Numbered from the stretch's first letter, positions 52,936 through 62,390 are shown. The stretch: 64,000 bases of DNA from Candidatus Amarolinea dominans (GCA_016719785.1 JADJYJ010000003.1:186001-250000), one strand, 5' to 3'. Made by a program: numbers and translations. Notes: generated by a model not told the origin, from the sequence alone.

Positions 52936-55536
52936 TCAGGTAGATCGTGGTTGAACCTGCAGCGCAGCCTCCAGCCGTGCCACCACCTCCTCCGCGGCCG
53001 GTTCGAATGTCAGCGCGTGGCCCTGCGCCCACGCCGCGTCGAAGGCCGCGGCGCCCAGGTGCGCGCGGGCTGAGTCAGCCAGCCGGTTGTAGTCGCTGCG
53101 CTCGATGGGCAGCAGACGCGTGCCTGTCTCATTCACGGTCTCCGTCGCGCCCAGCAGCCTGGCGACTAACTCGTCCTGGTCCAGGGCTGCGGCCAGCGAG
53201 GCCAGGTTCAGAAGGCAAGGACCCCACGTCGCTGGGTAGTGTGCTGCGCCAGCCAGGCCCTCCCGATACCACTGGATCGCTTGCCCGTAGTCGCCTTCGG
53301 CCTGCAGCAGCGCGGCCAGGCGCAGGTAGCCAGCACGTAGATAGTTTTCGTGGCCCTGTTCCTTCAGTAGGATAAAGGCCTCGTCGAGAAAGAGGTGGGC
53401 TGCCGGAAAGTCGCGCTGGCGAGTCGCCACGGTCCCCAGTTCCAAGAGGGTGTGCGCAATGCTGCCTTTGACGCCGCGCTGGCGTTCGCCTGCCAGTCTC
53501 TGCTCGTTGAGCAAGCGCGCCCGCGCCAGATCACCCTCAGCCCAGGCCAGGTTGGCCAGAATGCCGAGCGGCCAGGGGTACGCAAAACCCGCGCGCTGGG
53601 CGACGGCGAGGCACTCTTCGCACAACGCCTGTGCGCGCGGCAGGTATGCCTGTTCAAGTGCGATTTCACCCAGCAGTGCCAGCGACTGGGAGATGCCGCC
53701 GGGGGCGTCCAGGGTTTGGTAGCGTGCCAGGGCATTTTCCAGATGCCGCTGGGCCGCGTCCCGGTCGCCCCACCCGGTGGCAATGCGCCCCAGCGCGAGC
53801 AAGGCATCGGCTTCGCCTTCGACGTACCCCAGCTCGTGACTGAGAACCAGGCTCTCCTCGGCAAAGGCCTGGGCCTCGACATTCTCACCCACAAATTGCA
53901 GCAGCAATCCCGCTTCACACAACGCATTCGCCCGCGCCATCGTACGCTCCGCGGCGCCGGGTAGGGCGAAAACCTCGTGGATCAGCCGCGTCGCTTCGAC
54001 AAAAGGCCCGCGTGCGGAGAGCCACTCCAAGAGGGCGGCGGTGAGCAGCAGGGCGGCCTGCACGTCATGAGTCATTGCCCAGGCCAGGGCAGCCCGGATG
54101 TCGTAGATGTCATTGTCGAGCAGGCGGTGAAGCTGGATGCGTCCGGGGTCCGGGTCTATCCTCTCGACGTTTTCCACGAGCTGTACAAAGTAGCCCGCAT
54201 GGCGCGCAAGCAGCTCTGCTTCGCGGCCGCTCAGGGCCAATCGTTCCAGGGCATACTCGCGCATTGTCTCCAGCAAGCTGTAATGCGACTCGCCGCGCGG
54301 ACCGATCTCACGGCGCAGCAGGCTCTTGTCCAGCAGCGACGCGATCCCGTCCACAACCTGGGATTTTGTACTCTCATCTCCGCACAGCGCTTCCGCCGCT
54401 TCCAGGGTGAAGCCATTGGCGAACACGGCCAACTGGGTGAAAAGGGTTTGTTCGGATGGGGAGAGCAAGTCGAAACTCCAACTGAAGGCGCCACGCAAGG
54501 TCTTCTGCCGCGGCGACACGTCACGTAGGCCATCCACCGAAAGCATCCAGGTCCCGCGCACGCGCGCCAGCAGCTCGGCCGGCGGCAATAGCTTGACGCG
54601 CGCCGCGACCAGCTCGATGGCCAGGGGCAGGCCGTCCAACCGGCGGCACAGTTCAACCACGGCCGCGGCATTGCTGTCCGTGACGGTAAAGTCGGGCTGC
54701 ACCGCGGCGGCGCGATCCGCGAACAGGGCTACAACCGGATAGCGCAGCGCTTCGTCAGCGGTGAGGCGGATGGCGCCTGGGAACTGCGCGGGCAGGGTCA
54801 AGGGCAGCACCGGCACCTGCCGCTCGCCGCGCATGCGCAGCGGCTGCCGGCTGGTGACCAGGATGTGCAGCCACGAGCAGCGGCGCAGCAAGCCATCCAC
54901 CAGCGGCGCGGCCTCGATCACCTGCTCGAAGTTGTCCAGCACCAGCAGGAGATGCTTCTCTTCCAGGTAGGCGCGCAATTTCAAGGCCGGTGGATTCGGC
55001 CCGCTCGACGAGGCGTTGAGGGCTTGCACGATGGTTGCGGCCACCAGGTCAGGATTGGAGACAGGCGCCAGGCGCACGAAGAAGACGCCGTGCTCGAACT
55101 CGTCCAGCACGGACTCCGCGGCGGCCAGGGCCAGCCGGGTCTTGCCCACGCCGGGCGGCCCCAGCAGGGTGATCAGCCGCGCGCCCTCGCGCAGACGACT
55201 GCGCACGGCCGTGATATCGAGCTCACGGCCAAGCAGCGGGGTGAGCTGGGCCGGCAAGTTGTGCAGACGCCGCGGCCTGCTCCAGCGGCCGGCCGGCGCA
55301 TATCCCTCGCCGTTGTCCAGCGCAAACCCCACCCTCGCGGGCAGATCAGCGTCTGCCACACCCGCGACCGCGACCAGGGAGGCGGCCAGTTGTCCTGAGG
55401 GTTGCAGGTCGCCGGCTTCGATCTTGCGTAGCGTCACCTCGGCGCAGCCCGCCTGCTGCGCCAGTTCCTTCTGCGTCAGACCCAGCGCCTTGCGCCGTTG
55501 CTTAATCCACTGTCCAAAAGTCTGAATCGAGTTCAT
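52936..55536 (-). CDS. XRE-HTH / NB-ARC (STAND) ATPase regulator with TPR-like C-terminus
   Basis: 866 residues. N-terminal XRE helix-turn-helix (about 1-65: FGQWIKQRRKALGLTQKELA, AGCAEVTLRKIEAG); NB-ARC/STAND ATPase with P-loop GPPGVGKT at 126-133, Walker B LLLVLDNFEQV, LVTSRQPLR sensor and GLPLAIELVAARV; then a winged-helix hinge (LRGAFSWSFDLLSPSEQTLF) and from about 560 a TPR-like helical array. STAND proteins are signal-dependent switches that oligomerise on ligand binding. The signal is unknown. The promoter region faces a SARP/BTAD regulator gene. A copy of the first third of this gene lies at 60377-61186, nearly identical in DNA over parts. Confidence 0.92.
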   Translation of the reverse strand: MNSIQTFGQWIKQRRKALGLTQKELAQQAGCAEVTLRKIEAGDLQPSGQLAASLVAVAGVADADLPARVGFALDNGEGYAPAGRWSRPRRLHNLPAQLTPLLGRELDITAVRSRLREGARLITLLGPPGVGKTRLALAAAESVLDEFEHGVFFVRLAPVSNPDLVAATIVQALNASSSGPNPPALKLRAYLEEKHLLLVLDNFEQVIEAAPLVDGLLRRCSWLHILVTSRQPLRMRGERQVPVLPLTLPAQFPGAIRLTADEALRYPVVALFADRAAAVQPDFTVTDSNAAAVVELCRRLDGLPLAIELVAARVKLLPPAELLARVRGTWMLSVDGLRDVSPRQKTLRGAFSWSFDLLSPSEQTLFTQLAVFANGFTLEAAEALCGDESTKSQVVDGIASLLDKSLLRREIGPRGESHYSLLETMREYALERLALSGREAELLARHAGYFVQLVENVERIDPDPGRIQLHRLLDNDIYDIRAALAWAMTHDVQAALLLTAALLEWLSARGPFVEATRLIHEVFALPGAAERTMARANALCEAGLLLQFVGENVEAQAFAEESLVLSHELGYVEGEADALLALGRIATGWGDRDAAQRHLENALARYQTLDAPGGISQSLALLGEIALEQAYLPRAQALCEECLAVAQRAGFAYPWPLGILANLAWAEGDLARARLLNEQRLAGERQRGVKGSIAHTLLELGTVATRQRDFPAAHLFLDEAFILLKEQGHENYLRAGYLRLAALLQAEGDYGQAIQWYREGLAGAAHYPATWGPCLLNLASLAAALDQDELVARLLGATETVNETGTRLLPIERSDYNRLADSARAHLGAAAFDAAWAQGHALTFEPAAEEVVARLEAALQVQPRST

Positions 55537-55568
55537 CGGGTCACCCCATTCACAAGGCTCGAACAGCC

Positions 55569-55627
55569 ACCGATAGTCAGTTGCCCCGATTATATCACAT
55601 CTGTATCGGTTTGACTATTGGTTTGTG
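55569..55627 (-). promoter_or_regulatory. Promoter of the XRE-STAND gene with direct repeats and a dyad
   Basis: On the minus strand AAACCAATAGTC and AAACCGATACAG (12-bp direct repeat, plus 55604-55627) are followed, nine bases after the AAACCGATA core, by TATAAT (plus 55589-55594). A reversed copy ACCGATA (plus 55569-55575) lies on the other side of the -10. The layout fits SARP-type activation plus a dyad operator around the -10. Confidence 0.7.
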
Positions 55628-55753
55628 GAGAGCGTGCCTTTTTCGCTTCGCTGTGATACAATCGCCATAATCGGTGGAGAGAGTCACAAGCGACTGACGC
55701 AATACTCAAAATTCACCTTGATACGTGCAGTATGCAGCGACCAAGAGACCCCA

Positions 55754-58700
55754 ATGCCAATCCTCTACATCCATCTCCTGGGCGATTTTCACCTGCTCTA
55801 CGGGGATCAGCCCGTAACGGGCCTCAATCAGCCGCGCCTGCAATCCTTGTTGGCCTACCTGCTTCTTCATCGTCACGTACCCCAATCCCGCCGTCAGCTC
55901 GCCTTTCTCTTCTGGCCCGATACGACCGACAAACAAGCACAAACCAATCTGCGCCAGTTGGTGTACCATTTGCGCCACTATTTGCCCCAGGTTGATCACT
56001 ATGTAAGCATTGACCATGCAACGCTCCAATGGCGCCATGACGCGCCCTTTACGCTGGATGTAGCCGCTTTTCAAACGCTGTGTACACAAACCGAACCGGC
56101 CATCGGCCAAGCCACGCTTGCAAGGCTGGAAAAAGCGGTTGCCCTCTATGCGGGTGAACTCTTGCCCGGCTGCTATGACGATTGGATTCTGCCCGAACGC
56201 GAACGATTGCGCCAACAATTTGCCCAAGCCATGGAACGGTTGATTGGCGAACTCGAAGATCAGCGTGCGTATGGGGCGGCCATTCCTCATGCTTTGCGTC
56301 TGTTGCACCACGACCCCCTCCACGAGGCTTCTTATCGCCGCCTAATGCAACTGCATGGATTGGTGGGTGAGCGGGCTGCTGCCTTACGTGTCTATCACAC
56401 CTGTGCCACTACCTTGTTGCGCGAACTGGGGGTCGAACCCAGCCAAGCCACGCGTGAGCTCTACGAAGGCCTGTTGCAGACAGACGGTGCACCGGTCACG
56501 AACAAGAGGCCAGCAGCCAGGTTGACGGTTGCCACACCGCTGGTCGGGCGCCAGTTGGAATGGCACAAGCTCGTAGCTGCCTGGCGTTTGGCTGCTGCGG
56601 GGCAGGCCCATTTTGTGCTGGTAGCGGGAGAAGCGGGCATTGGCAAAACGCGGCTGGCCGAAGAATTGGCGCATTGGGTCGGCGCGCAGGGGCAGCTCAC
56701 TGCCCACACACGCGCCTATGCTGCTGAGGGTAGGCTGGCCTATGTCCCGATTGCCGACTGGCTGCGCAACGCGACGTTGGCCGCCGCGCGCCAACAACTA
56801 CCGGTCGTTTGGCTCAGCGAAGTGGCGCGCATCTTGCCCGAGATCCTAATTGAACGGCCCGATTTGTCGCTGCCAGGACCGCTCAGCGAGAGCTGGCAAC
56901 GCAAGCGGCTCTTTGAGGCTCTCGCCCGTACCTTGCTGGCTCCCGCCAAACCATTGCTCTTGGTGCTTGACGATCTCCAGTGGTGTGACCAGGAAACCCT
57001 GGAGTGGTTGCACTTTCTCTTGCGCTTTGACCCGCAGGCCCGTTTGCTCATTGTGGGTACGGTGCGTACAGAAGAAGCAACGCCCGATCACCCATTGTCC
57101 ACCTTGGTGCTGGCCTTGCGCGTCGCCGAACAGTTGACGGAAATCGCCATAGGGCCGTTGGATGCTGCCGAAACTGCCGCGCTAGCCACGGCGGTGGCAG
57201 AGCAGCCGTTGGCTAGCGCGGCGTTAACCAAACTCTATGCCGCCACCGAAGGCAATCCACTGTTCATTGTAGAGATGGTGCGGGCTGGACAGCAAGAGCC
57301 GAGAGTTGAGAGCGGAGACCCGTCAGCAAGCCCTGATCTTCAGTCGCCAATTTCTAGTCTCCAATCCCTCCCGCCCAAGGTGCAAGCGGTCATCCAGACT
57401 CGGTTGGCCCAGCTTTCGCCACCCGCGCTCGAATTGACCAGACTGGCTGCCACCATTGGCCGCTCGTTTACCTTGCCGGTGTTGACCCAGGCCAGCGGTT
57501 GGGACGAAGAGACGCTTGTCCGCCATCTGGATGAATTGTGGCAGCGGCGCGTTGTGCGTGAGCAGGGCGTGCAGGACTATGACTTTAGCCATGATCGCAT
57601 ACGCGAGGTGGCCTATCAACAGATTCCCCCAGCGCAGCGGCGGCATTTACACCGCCACGTGGCGCAGGCCTTAGAGCAAGTCTATGCCGGTGAACTGGCT
57701 CTGGTGAGGGCGCAAATAGCTGTACATTGCGAAGAAGCCGGCTTGGTCAAACAGGCGATCGGTCATTATCAACAGGCCGCGACCGCTGCTCACGCCAAGT
57801 ATGCCATCCATGATACGATAAATTATGCCCGCCGCGCCGTGGCCTTACTCATGACGCTGCCAGATAGCAGGGCGCGCCAAGAGCAAGAACTTTCCTTACT
57901 GGCTCCCCTCGGCCATAGTTTGCTGGCGCTGCGCGGTGGGAGCGATGAAGAATTGGAACAATTATATTGGCGAACGGAACAATTGAGCCGCCAACTTGGG
58001 CGAAAATGGGAACTTTATCTTTCACAACGGAATCTGTGGTCGTCCTATTCACATACAGGAAGATGGCGAGAGACTCGTGAAATTGCCGAAAGTCTCACAA
58101 CAATGGCCTACCAGTTGCAAGAACCAGCCATGATTGAAGATGCCTGTAACCAGCTCGCCCTGACAAAATGGCTCTATGGTGAGTTGGAAGCGGCCTACGC
58201 TGATCTTGCCTATCCGGTGACTAAACCTGACAATGAGGGCTATCAACGCTTTTGCCAACTTTCTGGCTTTCCGCCGGCGATCAATCATATTGGCACTGAA
58301 GCCTCCATTTTGTGGATGCTGGGCTATCCTGACCAAGCGCGCAGCCGTTACGCGGCCGGCATGATCCAGGCGCGTGAAACACGCCAAGGCTTCAGCCTGG
58401 CGATTTCGCTCGAATTTCTGGCGTGGATTGATTACTTCCTTGATTCGGTTGCCGCACTTCAGGCATTGGCCGACGAGCTGATTAGGCTGTCCACCCAATA
58501 CGAATTGATGGTCTTTCTTGAATGTGGCCTGATCCTCTCTGGCTGGTCTTTGGTTCGCCAAGGCAATTCCGAGCTGGGCTTTGCGCGCATACAGCAAGGC
58601 TTGACGAGCATGAAGCGTGCTGGCGTCTATATTGAAATCACCTGGTACCTCGCCGTGTTGGCCGAAGCCCAGTTGCTGGCTGGCTACTATGCTGAGGCCC

Positions 58701-59050
58701 TGGCTGTGGTGGATGAGGCATTCGCCTTTGCGGAGCGGATTGCCGAGCATTTTTGGCAAGCCGAATTGTGGCGTTTGCGCGGCGAACTCCTGTGGAAAAC
58801 GGAGCACGACGCCGTGGCAGCCGCAAGCTGTTACAAGCAGGCAATTGATATCGCCCACCAGCAGCACGCCAAAGCATTGGAGCTACGCGCCTGTATGAGC
58901 CTAGCGCGCCTGTGGCAAAGCCAAAACATGCACACGCACGCCTATCAACAACTGGCAACGGTTTATGCCTGGTTCAGCGAAGGGTTTGACACGGCCGATC
59001 TGCAAGCGGCAAAAAATTTGCTGGCAGAATTGGCCGCGCTGATTGACTGA
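55754..59050 (+). CDS. SARP/BTAD-type transcriptional regulator with AAA ATPase and helical C-terminus
   Basis: 1098 residues. N-terminal OmpR-like winged helix (about 1-85, LQSLLAYLLLHRHVPQSRRQ, LFWPDTTDKQAQTNLRQLVY) and bacterial transcriptional activation domain (BTAD, about 90-235, YAGELLPGCYDDWILPERE, LLHHDPLHEASYRRLM); then an AAA ATPase with P-loop GEAGIGKT at 292-299, Walker B LLLVLDDLQWCD; and a long TPR-like C-terminal region. The start is ATG 55754; the 43 codons before it lie in the promoter region. SARPs bind direct repeats with 11-bp period. Codon use is less GC-rich than in the upstream STAND gene. Target genes unknown, but suitable repeats occur nearby. Confidence 0.9.
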   Translation: MPILYIHLLGDFHLLYGDQPVTGLNQPRLQSLLAYLLLHRHVPQSRRQLAFLFWPDTTDKQAQTNLRQLVYHLRHYLPQVDHYVSIDHATLQWRHDAPFTLDVAAFQTLCTQTEPAIGQATLARLEKAVALYAGELLPGCYDDWILPERERLRQQFAQAMERLIGELEDQRAYGAAIPHALRLLHHDPLHEASYRRLMQLHGLVGERAAALRVYHTCATTLLRELGVEPSQATRELYEGLLQTDGAPVTNKRPAARLTVATPLVGRQLEWHKLVAAWRLAAAGQAHFVLVAGEAGIGKTRLAEELAHWVGAQGQLTAHTRAYAAEGRLAYVPIADWLRNATLAAARQQLPVVWLSEVARILPEILIERPDLSLPGPLSESWQRKRLFEALARTLLAPAKPLLLVLDDLQWCDQETLEWLHFLLRFDPQARLLIVGTVRTEEATPDHPLSTLVLALRVAEQLTEIAIGPLDAAETAALATAVAEQPLASAALTKLYAATEGNPLFIVEMVRAGQQEPRVESGDPSASPDLQSPISSLQSLPPKVQAVIQTRLAQLSPPALELTRLAATIGRSFTLPVLTQASGWDEETLVRHLDELWQRRVVREQGVQDYDFSHDRIREVAYQQIPPAQRRHLHRHVAQALEQVYAGELALVRAQIAVHCEEAGLVKQAIGHYQQAATAAHAKYAIHDTINYARRAVALLMTLPDSRARQEQELSLLAPLGHSLLALRGGSDEELEQLYWRTEQLSRQLGRKWELYLSQRNLWSSYSHTGRWRETREIAESLTTMAYQLQEPAMIEDACNQLALTKWLYGELEAAYADLAYPVTKPDNEGYQRFCQLSGFPPAINHIGTEASILWMLGYPDQARSRYAAGMIQARETRQGFSLAISLEFLAWIDYFLDSVAALQALADELIRLSTQYELMVFLECGLILSGWSLVRQGNSELGFARIQQGLTSMKRAGVYIEITWYLAVLAEAQLLAGYYAEALAVVDEAFAFAERIAEHFWQAELWRLRGELLWKTEHDAVAAASCYKQAIDIAHQQHAKALELRACMSLARLWQSQNMHTHAYQQLATVYAWFSEGFDTADLQAAKNLLAELAALID

Positions 59051-59069
59051 GTTATACAGAACAGAAAAG

Positions 59070-59144
59070 CAGTGGGACAGTGGATCAGTAAGACAGTCGC
59101 ACTGTCCATACTGACCCACTGACGCACTGACGCACTGTCTCACT
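59070..59144. repeat. CACTGAC/CAGTG-type low-complexity inverted repeat
   Basis: Segments such as CAGTGGGACAGTGGATCAGT (from 59070) and, after a short spacer, ACTGTCCATACTGACCCACTG (59101-59121) are imperfectly complementary, followed by two CACTGACG copies. It may serve as a terminator-like structure for the SARP gene. Confidence 0.45.
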
Positions 59145-59178
59145 AAACCTACCTCTTTCTCCGCAAATTCGTTACCAA

Positions 59179-59223
59179 AGAACGCCCCAAAGAACGCTTT
59201 TAGAACGCTCCGTCTGCTATGCT
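59179..59223 (+). promoter_or_regulatory. Direct repeats before a -10 upstream of a lipoprotein gene
   Basis: AGAACGC at 59179-59185, 59191-59197 and 59202-59208 (periods 12 and 11), then nine bases and TATGCT (59218-59223). The spacing matches the STAND promoter although the repeat sequence differs. The rest of the 349-base gap shows only the CAGTG repeat. Confidence 0.45.
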
Positions 59224-59399
59224 ATGGCTCAAGTCCATGCCAAGGCCGCCTGGCGCGCAAACAGAAATCACTGCCAACCCGGGGTTGCCATCGTCTGTTC
59301 ATGATCAATGAGCCGATCTGAAAAGCAATTTCTTTTGTCCTGTTTGTACGTTTGTATCTAAATGTTCTATGCCAAGTGACCTATACTAAGGAGAAAACC

Positions 59400-59915
59400 A
59401 TGCCAAGTCAATTCTATCGCATCATTGTCTGTGTTCTGTTGATCGTAGGTGTACTTTTGGGCGGCTGTCAAGCGATCCAACCCAGCGGGGCCAATTCACA
59501 ATCTGCAGCATGGATCGAGCAGATGAAGGCGGAGGCGGTCAAACATGAACTTGGAACGTTTGACCTCTACATCAATCGCGACTGGAAGACGCTGGATGCC
59601 GAAACAGACCCCAACTTTTACCAGATTGGCCCCGATGGAGCGTACATCGAGCGGGCCGCCGCGTTAGCTGGCATCGCAGATGAGAAACTGGTCGTTCGCA
59701 AGCCCGATCTGGGTGAGATACGCGTGGAGATGATCACGCCCGATGCCTACATGGTCACCTATCCGTTGAACTTCAACGGCTCGTACGACGGCGCAGATTT
59801 CTCGAACCCACGCACAGTTGGCTCACTCTGGGTCAACCGCGAGGGCAAGTGGCAGAATATCTTCTTGGTCGAGCAGATACGCACAGTGGAGTTCACGCCG
59901 GTGGCAGGGAATTGA
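59400..59915 (+). CDS. Hypothetical lipoprotein, SnoaL/NTF2-like domain
   Basis: 171 residues; ATG 59400 follows AAGGAG at 59388-59393. Lipoprotein signal peptide with LLGGC (Cys about residue 21). The mature part starts with a helix (AAWIEQMKAEAVKHELGTFD) and continues with a cone-like alpha+beta arrangement (YINRDWKTLDAETDPNFYQI, VEMITPDAYMVTYPL, GSLWVNREGKWQNIFLVEQI), the usual order of DUF4440/SnoaL proteins. Exact role not known. It is the first gene after the SARP regulator and has a SARP-like repeat in its upstream region. Confidence 0.75.
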   Translation: MPSQFYRIIVCVLLIVGVLLGGCQAIQPSGANSQSAAWIEQMKAEAVKHELGTFDLYINRDWKTLDAETDPNFYQIGPDGAYIERAAALAGIADEKLVVRKPDLGEIRVEMITPDAYMVTYPLNFNGSYDGADFSNPRTVGSLWVNREGKWQNIFLVEQIRTVEFTPVAGN

Positions 59916-59990
59916 TAGGGTTCCAACTGGCTCTGCCTGTCTCGCGGAGCCGCCAGCACCTCAAGCCCGCACACTAATTTCCGACCTTGA

Positions 59991-60375
59991 TGTGTTCCAT
60001 ATCCACTAGGCGGCAAGGCCGAGATTGTGAACGGCAAGGAAGTGCGGGTCTTGATTGACTGGCCCCCCAGCGGCGGAAACGCGCAAGGTCTGATTGCCCA
60101 CGGCGGCTACGTCGTCAGCGACGGTCAGGCCGAGAGCAAGGCGGAATGGTTCGCCTGGTACTGGCCAGAAATCGTGCCTTGACCTGAGATGAGTTTCTTC
60201 CATCAAGGGTAGGAAAATGCCAATGCGGATCGAGGGGTCGCTTGCCCATGCAGGCGGCCCCTTCCTATTTCAGCCTACCCGCGCCGTGAGCGTGGCGATC
60301 TTCAGCCATCACCCTATTTGGCCCCCTGTACCGATGGTTTTGCGCACCGCAAGGCGAGAATCCTGTTCATCCGCA
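59991..60375 (+). pseudogene. Deleted duplicate of the region 61895-62585
   Basis: 59991-60009 equals 61895-61913 (the end of a secreted-protein gene, TGTGTTCCATATCCACTAG). From 60010 the sequence jumps to the equivalent of 62221 and continues, about 95% alike, to 60297 (equivalent 62505), then after a diverged stretch matches 62549-62585 around 60337-60373. Thus 307 bases, including the start of the cadherin-like protein gene, are lost. The remaining frame to the TGA at 60179-60181 has no start and is dead. Confidence 0.85.
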
Positions 60376-60376
60376 G

Positions 60377-61186
60377 TTAGTGCTTGATGTTACGATTCAG
60401 CCGGCTGGCGGTGGATTGGCTGGCGCCGGGGAGTTCGGCGGGCAGGGCCAGCGGCCGCACCGGCGCCTGGCGCTCGCCGCGCACGCGCAAGGGCTGGCGG
60501 CTGGTCACCAGCACATGCAGCCAGGCGCAGCGGCGCAGCAGGTCGTCCACCAACGGCGCGGCCTCGACCATCTGCTCGAAGTTGTCCAGCACCAGCAGCA
60601 GGTGCTTCTCCTCCAGGTACGCGCGCAACTGCAGGGCCGCTGAGTTCGAGCCGCTCATCTGCAAGCCCAGGGTCTGGGCAATCGTCGCGGCCACCAGGTT
60701 GGGATCGGAGACCGGCGCCAAGCGCACGAAGAAGACGCCATCCTCGAACTCTTCCAGCACCTCCTCGGCCACGCCCTGCGCCAGCCGGGTCTTGCCCACG
60801 CCGGGCGGCCCCAGCAGGGTGATCAGCCGCGCGCCCTCGCGCAGACGACTGCGCACGGCCGTGATATCGAGCTCACGGCCAAGCAGCGGGGTGAGCTGGG
60901 CCGGCAAGTTGTGCGGACGCCGCTGCTTGCTCCAGCGGCCGGCCGGCGCACGCCTCTCGCCGCCGCCCAGCGCAAACCCCACCCTCGCGGGCAGATCAGC
61001 GTCTGCCACACCCGCGACCGCGACCAGGGAGGCGGCCAGTTGTCCTGAGGGTTGCAGGTCGCCTGCTTCGATCTTGCGCAGCGTCACCTCAGCGCAGCCC
61101 GCCTGCTGCGCCAGTTCCTTCTGTGTCAGACCCAGCGCCTTGCGCCGTTGTTTGAGCCACTGTCCAAAAGTCTGAATCGAGTTCAT
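60377..61186 (-). pseudogene. Truncated copy of the XRE-STAND regulator
   Basis: 269 residues from the ATG at 61186: the complete XRE helix-turn-helix, P-loop GPPGVGKT, Walker B LLLVLDNFEQM and LVTSRQPLR, then loss of similarity after LPAELPGA and an unrelated short end. It matches residues 1 to about 260 of the 866-residue gene at 52936-55536; stretches of more than 100 bases (for example 60787-60912 with 55139-55264) appear identical. The promoter with its repeats is also copied. The product might still bind DNA and compete with the full protein, but the TPR sensor is lost. Called a pseudogene on length. Confidence 0.8.
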
Positions 61187-61217
61187 CGGGTTCCCCATTC
61201 ACAAGGTTCGAACAGTC

Positions 61218-61276
61218 ACCGATAATCAGCTGCCCCGATTATATCACATCTGTATCGGTTTGACTATCGGTTTGTG
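61218..61276 (-). promoter_or_regulatory. Copied promoter of the truncated STAND gene
   Basis: Direct repeats (plus TATCGGTTTGAC 61253-61264 and TATCGGTTTGTG 61265-61276), TATAAT on the minus strand at plus 61238-61243 nine bases on, and a reversed ACCGATA at 61218-61224. The same layout as at 55569-55627, here with both repeats exact. Confidence 0.7.
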
Positions 61277-61339
61277 CTGTCATCCGGGGAGCGACTGTGG
61301 CTTAATAGAGTCACTGGCCGACCAACGTATCCGGGCGAC

Positions 61340-61426
61340 CGAGGTCGCTGCAACGATTGCGAAGCCGCCCTGCGGCGGCTGACTAGAGTCGGCGACGGCC
61401 GACTTCGTAATGGTTGCAGCGGTTTC
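61340..61426. repeat. Palindromic intergenic element
   Basis: GGTCGCTGCAACGATTGCGA (from about 61344) is imperfectly complementary to the run ending near 61425 (TTGCAGCGGTTT). Inside lie two smaller hairpins, AGCCGCC/GGCGGCT (61364-61380) and AGTCGGC-GACG-GCCGACT (61387-61404); the latter also occurs at 4331-4348. With the promoter at 61218-61276 it fills the 328-base gap. Confidence 0.55.
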
Positions 61427-61526
61427 AACCGCCCGTGTGGTTCTTTGTAGAGGAGGTGGTCACGACATATCACGAGCTTGCCAACCCCAGTATAAGCCAT
61501 TTGATGACGCACGAAGGAGTAACCGT

Positions 61527-61913
61527 ATGAAAAAGTTGTCCATTGTCTCGCTGCTGATCGTTGTGTTCAGCGTGACCGCGATGGCGGTCAACGCCAAACC
61601 ATCGGCGCCATTCTACGTGGTGACCATGGGCCGGCCATGCCGGCTGCCTGATGGCGTCGCAAGACCCCAAGAAACGACGGAATCGAAGGTGCAGACCACC
61701 GATGTGGCCGAGAATATCGTCCAGGTGAATTGTGTCGGCACCTTGCCACCCGGCGCAGTCCTGCCCCGGTATCCGATCAAGTTGAGCTATCACGAAACCA
61801 AGATCCCCTGTGTCACTCGCTACGGAGAGGACGTCCTGTTCTCAGAATCCTATGCTGCGACCGTGCTGCCAAACGGCACCTCCGAGATCAGTTGTGTGTT
61901 CCATATCCACTAG
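61527..61913 (+). CDS. Hypothetical secreted protein
   Basis: 128 residues; ATG 61527 follows AAGGAG. Signal peptide KKLSIVSLLIVVFSVTAMAVNA. The mature part has four Cys (RPCRL, VNCVGT, IPCVTRY, ISCVFHIH), probably two disulfides, in a beta-rich sequence. Not recognised. The last 19 bases of the gene are repeated at 59991-60009, at the start of the decayed duplicate. The gene is 102 bases before the next secreted protein gene. Confidence 0.65.
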   Translation: MKKLSIVSLLIVVFSVTAMAVNAKPSAPFYVVTMGRPCRLPDGVARPQETTESKVQTTDVAENIVQVNCVGTLPPGAVLPRYPIKLSYHETKIPCVTRYGEDVLFSESYAATVLPNGTSEISCVFHIH

Positions 61914-62015
61914 ATGGGCGATACCCGATGTGCCGGGCAGGCTGCCAGCACTCCCACCTCCTGCCCGGCCCTGTGCGCTCCGTTCCGACTACTTTATAAT
62001 GCGAGGAGATCTACG

Positions 62016-62390
62016 ATGCGATTGATTACGCTGATTGTCACCCTGTTTCTGATGTCTGGTCTGCCGGCGTTAGGCCCGCGCAACCAGCCGCCCATCGCCA
62101 ACGACGATGAGGTCATCCTGTTGTACCATCCCGTCCAGGTCCTCACGATTCCGGTCCTGGAAAACGACGTGGATCCCGATGGGGACGTGCTCACGATCTC
62201 CAGCCTGCCGCTGGTTGAAGGCGGCAAAGCCGAGATTGTGAACGGCAAGGAAGTGCGGGTCTTCATTGACTGGCCCGCAGGGGGGAACGCGCAAGGTCTG
62301 ATTGCCCACGGCGGCTACGTCGTCAGCGACGGTCAGGCCGAGAGCAAGGCGGAATGGTTCGTCTGGTACTGGCCAGAAATCGTGCCTTGA
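62016..62390 (+). CDS. Small secreted protein with cadherin/Ig-like 'VLENDVDPDGD' domain
   Basis: 124 residues; ATG 62016 follows GAGGAG. Signal peptide RLITLIVTLFLMSGLPALG. The rest is a single Ig-like unit of the tandem type seen in large adhesins (VLENDVDPDGDVLTISSLPL), normally present in many copies in one protein; here it stands alone. The end (GGYVVSDGQAESKAEWFVWY) completes the strand order. Function unknown, possibly binding through calcium at the DPDGD loop. Its second half is duplicated at 60010-60181. Confidence 0.7.
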   Translation: MRLITLIVTLFLMSGLPALGPRNQPPIANDDEVILLYHPVQVLTIPVLENDVDPDGDVLTISSLPLVEGGKAEIVNGKEVRVFIDWPAGGNAQGLIAHGGYVVSDGQAESKAEWFVWYWPEIVP

